From: Snodgrassella sp.
GTDB lineage: Bacteria; Pseudomonadota; Gammaproteobacteria; Burkholderiales; Neisseriaceae
Reading direction: 5' to 3'
Assembly (NCBI GenBank): GCA_024103515.1
Contig: JAGGIK010000016.1
Span: forward strand, 1 to 34,438
DNA: 34,438 nucleotides
Below, piece by piece: positions 28,267 through 34,438 of the stretch. The notes beneath the pieces were generated by a model. The model saw only the letters and a program-made list of their open reading frames with translations, was not told where the DNA came from and did no database searches. The stretch's first letter is position 1, and each line of letters opens with the position of its first letter. The position numbers and the translations under genes are program-made.

Positions 28267-29289
28267 ATGAGCCAAGCTAAGAAAAAAATGACCAAACGCC
28301 AGATACGCGATGGCATATCAACCAAAAATTTTGTCAAAGATCGAATAATTGCAGGTAAGCGGCGCAAGAATAAACAGAACCAATCTGGCAAAATTGAGCT
28401 GCTATCTGCGGCCAAAGCAGTTAAGCCAAGAGTGGCTAAAGCCAAAAAAATGATCCAGCGTGCTCCTAATCAGGAAGTACAGCAACGCGCACGTAATCTT
28501 AAGGCACAACGCATTGATCTGAAACAGATGGAACCAGTGAGAATTCAAAAAGCGCTGGCAGCTTCCGGCGTTGGTTCACGACGGGAGATGGAGCAATGGA
28601 TTATTCAAGGATTGGTTCATGTCAATGGGAAGACTGCCCAATTGGGGGATCGTATCACTCCAGAAGATGAGGTGACTGTTCGGGGTTCTTCTATTAATAT
28701 CAAATGGCCTGATCGATTGCCTAAAATAATTGTTTATTATAAACAAGAGGGTGAAATTGTTAGTCGTGATGATCCTCAGGGTCGACTAAGTGTATTTGAC
28801 CGCCTGCCACAAACCGCCAGTAGCCGCTGGGTGGCGATTGGTCGGCTGGATATTAATACCAGCGGTCTCCTAATCCTAACCACCTCTGGAGAACTAGTGA
28901 ATCGTTTTGCCCATCCTAGTTTTGAGGTCGAACGTGAATATGCTGTCAGAGTTTTGGGTGAATTGACCGAGGATCAGAAACAAAATTTGCTCAATGGGGT
29001 TCAATTGGATGATGGGATAGCTAAGGCACAACAGCTTTGGGAACAGGGTGGTGAAGGGGCTAATCGTTGGTATAACATCATTATTAAGGAAGGCAAAAAT
29101 CACGAGGTAAGACGGTTATTTGAAAGTCAAGGATTAACTATCAGTCGCTTGGTTCGAGTTCGCTTTGGTCCAATTCCATTGCCGGCACGCTTAAAACGAG
29201 GCCAATATTACGAACTGAATGAATTAGAAGTAGCCAACGTCATGAGTTGGGCAGGACTGCAGCAGTCAATGAAAAGCAAACGTCGTTAA
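28267..29289 (+). CDS. rluB: 23S rRNA pseudouridine(2605) synthase RluB
   Basis: The 340-residue enzyme has a lysine/arginine-rich N-terminal extension (1-85), then an S4 RNA-binding domain (about 90-137, RIQKALAASGVGSRREMEQW). The RsuA/RluB catalytic domain follows with the nucleophile D195 in IGRLDINTSGLLILT and the late motif GKNHEVRRLFES. RluB modifies U2605 of 23S rRNA in E. coli; RluE/F are the closest alternatives but lack this layout. It follows scpB by 8 nt, the usual scpB-rluB pairing. The extension is longer than in E. coli and may add rRNA affinity. Confidence 0.95.
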   Translation: MSQAKKKMTKRQIRDGISTKNFVKDRIIAGKRRKNKQNQSGKIELLSAAKAVKPRVAKAKKMIQRAPNQEVQQRARNLKAQRIDLKQMEPVRIQKALAASGVGSRREMEQWIIQGLVHVNGKTAQLGDRITPEDEVTVRGSSINIKWPDRLPKIIVYYKQEGEIVSRDDPQGRLSVFDRLPQTASSRWVAIGRLDINTSGLLILTTSGELVNRFAHPSFEVEREYAVRVLGELTEDQKQNLLNGVQLDDGIAKAQQLWEQGGEGANRWYNIIIKEGKNHEVRRLFESQGLTISRLVRVRFGPIPLPARLKRGQYYELNELEVANVMSWAGLQQSMKSKRR

Positions 29290-30370
29290 CCTTTTAACTT
29301 AGCAGTCACGATCCTCGGATAGCGCATTAATTGTAGAAAACCATCGCGTTGATTACAGTTGATTGCGCAAAATACTGTAGTGAATAAACATAGAAGCGAA
29401 TTTGACGCCATTTTACTTGTTAAGTGATTTGGCGATTACTCCATTGAAAATATATACACCCTATTGATTTGGCTAAAAACTTTACGTTTAGTCTTCCAAT
29501 AATTTATAAGCTACAAAAGCGCCAAATTGAAGCTGTTCGCCGCATTAATCTGTGAAAATAAATACTATAAAACCGTGTATTATCATATTAATCATCTTGT
29601 TATTGTTAAAAAATAATCAAGATTAAGACAGCAAACTAAGCGCGATAACAAAGCTAATTTGGACGAAACACTACAGTTAGACATCAAACGTGCAACTTTA
29701 TCTTTAATAGCATTAAGCAAAAGAAGAGAACATTTATTTTCCGTTATTGATGATTTTTTTCATGGTCTATAGGCGATGTTTACCCAGATAAATCTTAATT
29801 TAGCCGCAACATAGTTTTATCAAAATAAAGCATTATCCTAATAGCCCTTACTTCATCGAACGATTTTATATTGATAACAAGTGTAAATATCTACAGGCTG
29901 ATGAATATCTATTGGTAACAATGCATGATACCCAGCATATAAATTAAACAATCACCAAACGTGTTTGTTTACATATAAATAAACGAATTTGAATCTATCG
30001 TAGCAACTTGAGTGTAGATATGGTCTAAACAGCCAATATTCGAAGATTCCTAAAATAGAAAACATAAACTTAAGTAATTTATTAACTTTAATATTAATGT
30101 TAAACCGCCAAAGTGATGTTTGATAAACCGCCTAAATAGTTCAGAAAGCTATTTTAATTATGAAATGTAAATAATTCGTCGTTTTTTGAGTTTTCATTTG
30201 ACAAAATAATACATATATTTAATCAAAAGCAGTTTAAGCTTGACTAGAGTTAATATAAACGTTTATATTAATTAAATTAGATTAAATTTATTGATATAAA
30301 AGCCAAATGAGAGCAAATTTATTATTAATTGTTAAATGATTTTGTAACTCATCAATATAATGGAGTCATA
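29290..30370. other. AT-rich intergenic region with a coding-like relic and the PAS promoter
   Basis: About 1.08 kb with no intact gene. At 29408-29436 there is an imperfect 13-bp hairpin (CGCCATTTTACTT / AAGTGATTTGGCG) that could end the rluB transcript. At 29621-29772 an open frame without a start codon reads protein-like text (LDIKRATLSLIALSKRREH), possibly a relic. The promoter and palindrome of the next operon are listed separately. Confidence 0.4.
30240..30271 (+). promoter_or_regulatory. Probable promoter with a perfect 22-bp palindromic operator
   Basis: TTGACT (30240-30245) and TATATT (30264-30269), 18 nt apart, make a plausible promoter 100 nt upstream of the PAS gene. Overlapping its spacer and -10, TTAATATAAAC is followed directly by its reverse complement GTTTATATTAA (30250-30271). 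The core AAACGTTT resembles operators of the LacI/GalR type. A regulator bound here would occlude RNA polymerase. No candidate regulator gene is in the window. Confidence 0.55.
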
Positions 30371-30862
30371 ATGATTTTACCAATGAACGAGCCTGAGATC
30401 GCTCATCGCACATTTGAAATAACGTATTATGATGGTGTAAAACGTACAGTTTATTGCACAGATGTCGAAACGCAATTTCCAGATGGCTGCTTGATTACAT
30501 CAACGACAGATTTAAACGGTATTATCACTCATGCAAACGAAGCATTTGTAATAATGAGTGGTTGGGAGCGAGAGGAACTCATGGGGGTAGAACACTATAT
30601 TCTTCGTCATCCAGATATGCCCAAAGTTGCTTACAAAGATCTATGGGATACCATACAAACCGGTAAGAAATGGCATGGTTATGTCAAAAATTTACGTAAA
30701 GATGGTGGTTTTTATTGGGTTTATGCAACCATAATTCCCAACATTCGTAATGGTGAAATTCGTGGCTATACCTCAGTACGTCGCAAACCATCTCTCAGTA
30801 AGGTTACAGAAATGCAGGCAATTTATGCAGACCTGCTTAAGGCGGAGCGGCTACAACAATGA
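30371..30862 (+). CDS. Stand-alone Aer-like PAS domain protein (predicted flavin-binding)
   Basis: The 163-residue protein consists of little more than one PAS domain of the Aer redox-sensor type. Family features include STTDLNGIITHANEAFVIMSGW (44-65), the F-helix motif YILRHPDMPK (76-85) and KKWHGYVKNLRKDGGFYWVYA (99-119). R79, H80 and D82 correspond to residues needed for FAD binding in E. coli Aer. It lacks membrane segments and the HAMP and methyl-accepting parts of Aer, so its output must go to a partner. The start is ATG 30371 with GGAG 6 nt upstream; a longer frame from 30329 is unlikely. Its stop overlaps the start of the next gene by 4 nt (ATGA), which points to a complex with that protein. 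Confidence 0.88.
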   Translation: MILPMNEPEIAHRTFEITYYDGVKRTVYCTDVETQFPDGCLITSTTDLNGIITHANEAFVIMSGWEREELMGVEHYILRHPDMPKVAYKDLWDTIQTGKKWHGYVKNLRKDGGFYWVYATIIPNIRNGEIRGYTSVRRKPSLSKVTEMQAIYADLLKAERLQQ

Positions 30863-31608
30863 CATTAAATTTCCTGATCGCTCCCGATTTTCCGCCAGAA
30901 TATTTTGCGGGCTGGCACTTTATGAACACTCATTTACAAAAATTACTCAGCGTTAATATTCATTTATTAATGCCAGCCAACTCTGACGAAGAACAAGATG
31001 AAATAGGCCATGATCATGTTGATATCATCTATGCCAATCCTTTTGACGCCTCAAAGTTAATCCGCGACCTAGGTTATCTTGCTGTGGCGCAGCCAATTAA
31101 TCGCTACGATGAGATTGTTATTGCCAGTGCCTTAAGCAGTGAAATAGGCAACTTATCCGATGTTAAAGCTGGTATGACTGTTTTATGTACTGAAAATCAT
31201 GATGTTAAATTATTGGCTTTGCGTTTACTTGAAGCAGTAGATATCGAAGAAAAAGATCTGCTATGGCAAAAATGTGATTCTTTTATATCTGTAGCCAGTG
31301 GGTTGGTCAAAAAACGTGGTGATATTGGCTTATTTCTAACCTCTGCCTATAAAAAATTGACTAACATAACTCGCAATAACCTCAATACCTTAATTGAAAG
31401 TAGAATCAACGATTTAAATCATGTTATTTTGCTGCATCCCCGACGAGCGGCCATGCTGGAAGATCTACAGCAGGTATTTAGTTCATTGCATCAAACTGAA
31501 GAAGGAATATCATTGCTAGCAGAGTTGGGTTTAACCGAAGGCTTTAAAGTAATGAGTCAAGAGGATGTAGAATTATTGATAGACATAATTGAAACTTTAC
31601 GCGATTAG
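30859..31608 (+). CDS. Cytoplasmic PhnD-like substrate-binding domain protein
   Basis: This 249-residue protein resembles the phosphonate/phosphite ABC binding proteins (PhnD, periplasmic-binding fold type II). DIIYANPFDASKLIRDLGYLAVAQP corresponds to the ligand-cleft strand, and the C-terminal LAELGLTEGFKVMSQEDVELL matches the usual end of the fold. It has no signal peptide or lipobox, and no permease or ATPase genes are near, so it is not a transport receptor. Coupled 4-nt overlap with the PAS gene suggests the two form a cytoplasmic sensor, with this protein either binding a small ligand or acting as the output. The family assignment is by pattern only and is moderate. Confidence 0.6.
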   Translation: MTLNFLIAPDFPPEYFAGWHFMNTHLQKLLSVNIHLLMPANSDEEQDEIGHDHVDIIYANPFDASKLIRDLGYLAVAQPINRYDEIVIASALSSEIGNLSDVKAGMTVLCTENHDVKLLALRLLEAVDIEEKDLLWQKCDSFISVASGLVKKRGDIGLFLTSAYKKLTNITRNNLNTLIESRINDLNHVILLHPRRAAMLEDLQQVFSSLHQTEEGISLLAELGLTEGFKVMSQEDVELLIDIIETLRD

Positions 31609-31632
31609 GCCGAAATCAAAGTTAATTTCCGA

Positions 31633-31678
31633 TATAATGCTATGCGCAACTTGCCTTGGACAAGTTGCGTTATTTTTT
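31633..31678 (+). terminator. Terminator-like hairpin between the PAS operon and dusC, behind a TATAAT box
   Basis: CGCAACTTG (31645-31653) and CAAGTTGCG (31661-31669) form a perfect 9-bp stem with a 7-nt loop, followed by TTATTTTTT. It should end the PAS operon. A TATAAT (31633-31638) directly before it could start dusC transcripts with the hairpin at their 5' end. The hairpin ends about 10 nt before dusC, which has no visible Shine-Dalgarno. Confidence 0.75.
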
Positions 31679-31686
31679 ACCATTAA

Positions 31687-32703
31687 ATGAAATTTATGCC
31701 CTGGGATTACCAAAAACCAAAAAACAGTCATCCGCAGTTACTTCTAGCACCCATGCAAGGTTTAATCGATGCACCGATGCGTGATATATTAACTCGCATC
31801 GGTGGTTTTGATGGATGTGTTACTGAATTTGTGCGCATAACCCATACCGAACATAATCGCTCTACCTGGTTAAAATACATGCCTGAGTTAGCCCATTCAA
31901 ACCAGACTCGTGCCAGTACACCTGTTATTATCCAATTGTTAGGTAGTGATGCGGATAATATAGCACGCAATGCAGGCAATGTTGTTAAATTAGGTGCCGA
32001 CCAAATCGACTTAAATTTTGGTTGTCCGGCACCTACGGTTAATCAACATGCAGGCGGTGCTATCCTGCTACGAGAACCAAACCGGATTGAACACATTGTA
32101 CGCACAGTTCGACAGTCTATACCCGCTAAAGTGAAATTAAGCGCCAAAATGCGACTCGGATATGAAAATAAAAAATTGGCTATAGCTTGTGCGCAGGCGA
32201 TAGAGCAGGGTGGTGCTCAGCAGCTTGCAGTGCACGCCCGGACTAAAACAGAAGGTTATCAGCCACCAGCACACTGGGAGTGGATAGCCCGTATCAAAAA
32301 TAATGTATCTATTCCAGTTGTGGCGAATGGTGATGTCTTTAATCTTACTGACTACCAAACTATCCGCATGGTCAGTGAGTGTAACGATGTCATGTTGGGT
32401 CGAGGCGCAGTACAACAACCTGATCTAGGCAGACAAATTGCTGCTTTTAACAATGGCAGATTGATTCAACCAATGCTCTGGGCAGAACTTATTTGTTGGA
32501 TAGAGGAATTTTTTAAAAATTGTTCAAATGCAGTACAGATAAACAGCAAATACTCAATTGCCCGGCTGAAACAATGGCTGGCCATGCTGAAATTAAATTA
32601 TCAGGAAGCCAGCAACTTATTTAATATCATTCGTACTTTAAACAACCAAGATCATATTGCGCAAATTTTGCATCAACAGATACAGCAAAACCCAATGGAT
32701 TAA
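31687..32703 (+). CDS. dusC: tRNA-dihydrouridine(16) synthase DusC
   Basis: This 338-residue FMN enzyme reduces U16 in the tRNA D-loop. The FMN-barrel start LLLAPMQGLIDAPMRD (18-33), the DusC-type TEFVRITHTEH, and the proton-donor cysteine C113 in DLNFGCPAPTVN are visible. KMRLGYENKK, HARTKTEGYQPPAHWEWI, VANGDVF and MLGRGAVQQPDLGRQI complete the phosphate and flavin sites. The TEFVR and PAPTVN features favour DusC over DusA or DusB. E. coli DusC has 315 residues. The start ATG 31687 has no clear ribosome site; the ATG at 31696 is a possible alternative. Confidence 0.92.
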   Translation: MKFMPWDYQKPKNSHPQLLLAPMQGLIDAPMRDILTRIGGFDGCVTEFVRITHTEHNRSTWLKYMPELAHSNQTRASTPVIIQLLGSDADNIARNAGNVVKLGADQIDLNFGCPAPTVNQHAGGAILLREPNRIEHIVRTVRQSIPAKVKLSAKMRLGYENKKLAIACAQAIEQGGAQQLAVHARTKTEGYQPPAHWEWIARIKNNVSIPVVANGDVFNLTDYQTIRMVSECNDVMLGRGAVQQPDLGRQIAAFNNGRLIQPMLWAELICWIEEFFKNCSNAVQINSKYSIARLKQWLAMLKLNYQEASNLFNIIRTLNNQDHIAQILHQQIQQNPMD

Positions 32704-33020
32704 TTTGACAAAATTTTCTGAGTAAATCAGCTCAAGCAAATTGTAATTACTCACTAAAATAATATAGCTATTAACAAGACAATTGTCTTTATTAATTTAT
32801 TGGCATTGCTTACTCAACCATTTATAAATAGCGAGAGTAATGCATTAGTATAAAGCCCTTAGCTCAGGCAAATATTTGCAGAATTGCGTTTAAATCACAG
32901 CTATAGAAAAGAAAATATAGAAACAGTTCGAGTGCCTACCAAGGTACATAAAGCTTGTGTTCTGAAGATCAACAAAATCATTTTGTTATACTTATTATAA
33001 GCTGCTCTAGTATTGGCTAA
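32704..33020. other. Intergenic, no gene seen
   Basis: AT-rich sequence after dusC. Nothing recognisable; if the decayed IS downstream was ever complete, its orfA should have lain here, but I could not trace it. Confidence 0.4.
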
Positions 33021-33417
33021 AGCTGCTGTGCTTACAATTATCATTCTAAACTAGTGAAAGATGTGATAATTGTATTGGTACTCAATATTATAACTAACAA
33101 GTATTTACATTGTTTCTAATCCGAATTTTGCATCGCATCATAAAGCTCCTACATAAATGGTATCATGAGCGTATTTATTGGGGATATTGTGAGTTAAAGT
33201 TTAATCTATATATAAAGCGTAAACAGCGCATCCCACCCCCACTCAGAACGGTTATAAATACTTTATAGATAAGATGAAGGCTAATGAATGGACTTGATTG
33301 CATCACCATAGTCGAAATCGACGTCGCTTAAAAAGGATTAACCTAATCGATAACTCGAATCATGAGGCGTTAGGCATTGATTTGGCTGGCAGGATTCATC
33401 ATTCATTGGTTAATTAG
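33021..33417 (+). pseudogene. Decayed IS3-family OrfB transposase (IS407-like group)
   Basis: Three frames in succession recall IS407-type OrfB. The first (from 33021) has AYNYHSKLVKDVIIVLVLN, matching the usual AYYYQSKL...D..I...L region. The second (33158-33268) has WYHERIYWGYCELKFNLYIK and RKQRIPPPL, matching WNHKRVYRIYCELKLNLRIKPKKRIP. The third (33286-33417) has RLKRINLIDNSNHEALGIDL, matching RRFRTFNVIDDFNREALGIE. Stops and at least two frameshifts show that it is dead. It is on the opposite strand to the IS at the left edge but belongs to the same group. The match is by memory of family sequences, not by search. Confidence 0.65.
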
Positions 33418-33964
33418 CAGAATATCATGATGATCCGTTAAAAAATGCATGGATATTGGAGCAGAATTTTCCGGAAAACTTTTGCTTACTGGAAAAAATC
33501 TAATAATATAACTATTAATTACATAACTCATATCCTGATACCTATATTCAGAAAGCCCATCATTCAATAGTTTGGGATAACGCCTTCTTAATTCTACAAA
33601 GCGAAATAAGAATAGTATTACTAAGAATATCTATGCAAATAAAATAAAAATGGATGATTTGGCGAAATCGCTGAAAAGTAAATGTTTGGGAAATTTAACT
33701 ATTGCTGATGGTTTACCTATTAATATATTGAAATTAAAAGTGGTTCATCCTTTCCGATAAAATTATGTTAATACTGAACTAAAATGTCATAAAATAATAC
33801 TAACACCGCCTATACATACGTGGATTGATGGTAAAAAAGTAAGTTTAACAACAGGTGGAAATTTTGCTAAAAATATTATTAAGACAAATATACATACTTT
33901 TAAATCTTTACAAAATAAACAAATTTTGATTAAAATTAATGCGATTAGAACAAAATATTTATAA
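33414..33964 (+). pseudogene. String of decayed open frames of unknown origin
   Basis: Frame 3 (33414-33503) reads AEYHDDPLKNAWILEQNFPE, then after stops SYPDTYIQKAHHSIVWDNAF (about 33528-33590). A second frame (33650-33964) reads MDDLAKSLKSKCLGNLTIAD and, after one in-frame TAA at 33758, KIILTPPIHTWIDGKKVSLT and TGGNFAKNII. The composition is protein-like and the pieces could derive from one gene broken by several mutations. I do not recognise a family. A cargo gene carried next to the decayed IS is possible. Confidence 0.4.
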
Positions 33965-34233
33965 ATGATCTAGAAATGCGGGAGTATAAAATAGATTTAT
34001 CTTTTAAGGATTTCCAAAATATTTACATATAGAGTTATTTAACTAGATGTTTATTTTTCTGCCTTAAAAGATCAGCAATGATACTCGAGTATTAAGGGAG
34101 ATAAACAAGTTACGAGTAAATCATTATTGACATACTGAATAAGAAAATAGATCCTAATATGGCGCTCAGGTTATTTCATGATAAAATTTTTTATACGAAG
34201 CTAAATTATTGAATCTAACATATAGATATGGAC
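33965..34233. other. Intergenic, no gene seen
   Basis: Short AT-rich stretch between the decayed frames and the right-hand IS. A fragment NDLEMREYKIDLSFKDFQN is readable near 33964-34029 and may continue the decayed gene. Confidence 0.35.
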
Positions 34234-34438
34234 TGGCAACACCTATTCAAATAACAAAAATTAAGGTAAAGCCGTTTGTTAAATGCCCAACGACGAATGT
34301 AACCGTTTATAATTGTACCAATAAGCATAAGCCGCAAAGGCTTGTTCTAATTCTTCAGTCTTCATGAATTTTTCTCCTTTAACCAATTCAGTTTTCATGC
34401 TGTTAAATGTTGCTTCTGCCACTGCATTGTCATACGGA
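34234..34438 (-). mobile_element. End of a second IS3-family element, cut by the window edge
   Basis: It contains the C-terminus of an IS3-type OrfB on the minus strand. A possible terminal repeat starts at 34234 (TGGCAACACCTATTCAA), after the orfB stop. It differs from the terminus of the left-hand IS (TGTACCTATCCCC), so these are two different elements. The boundary is a guess from the TG end and from the spacing to orfB. Confidence 0.55.
34279..34438 (-). CDS. IS3-family transposase OrfB, C-terminal fragment at the window edge
   Basis: Fifty-three codons of the integrase core are visible. PYDNAVAEATFNSMKTELV contains the catalytic glutamate of the DDE triad (PYDNAVAE), and WYNYKRLHSSLG is the typical C-terminal end. 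The protein then stops at G-I-stop, where IS3 OrfB proteins usually continue with a phrase such as GY-x-TP and 10-20 more residues, so it may be truncated by a point mutation or frameshift. The N-terminal part lies beyond the window. Confidence 0.88.
   Translation of the reverse strand, partial: PYDNAVAEATFNSMKTELVKGEKFMKTEELEQAFAAYAYWYNYKRLHSSLGI

Overview
The window looks like a chromosomal segment of an AT-rich betaproteobacterium, most likely a low-GC member of the Neisseriaceae (a Snodgrassella-type organism would fit). This is an inference from three things: the ptsN-hprK-rapZ order, DUS-like inverted words of the Kingella dialect inside a terminator (26613-26640), and the general gene content. 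I could not run a search to confirm it. Both window edges cut through IS3-family insertion sequences, and the right-hand 1.5 kb also holds decayed IS and gene remnants.

Layout. 1-329: left end of an IS3-family element (orfA, minus strand). 696-950: small lipoprotein. 1894-8512, all minus strand: smpB, an MHS-type proton symporter, ilvC, ilvH and ilvI (first steps of branched-chain amino acid synthesis), and a shortened DAHP-synthase paralogue whose catalytic motifs are missing. 9319-15740, plus strand: a four-gene efflux operon of the YhiI-RbbA-YhhJ type plus a NodT/TolC-like outer-membrane lipoprotein, followed by a patatin-like lipoprotein phospholipase (15874-17445). 17962-21286: aspT-aspD, an aspartate:alanine exchanger and aspartate 4-decarboxylase that together can generate proton motive force. 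21437-22159: class I glutamine amidotransferase. 23261-24175: ubiA. 24327-26596: ptsN-hprK-rapZ, a regulatory PTS cluster. 26690-29289: ylqF, scpB, rluB. 30371-31608: an Aer-like PAS protein translationally coupled to a cytoplasmic PhnD-like binding protein, downstream of a perfect 22-bp palindrome. 31687-32703: dusC. 32704-34438: relics and the end of a second IS.

The most unusual items are the PAS + PhnD-like pair with its palindrome, and the apparent DAHP-synthase pseudoenzyme next to the ilv genes. The other large gene groups are recognisable families. No tRNA, rRNA, CRISPR array or prophage was seen. About 6 kb in total is gene-poor and AT-rich, and several of these gaps hold short open frames that look like decayed coding sequence.
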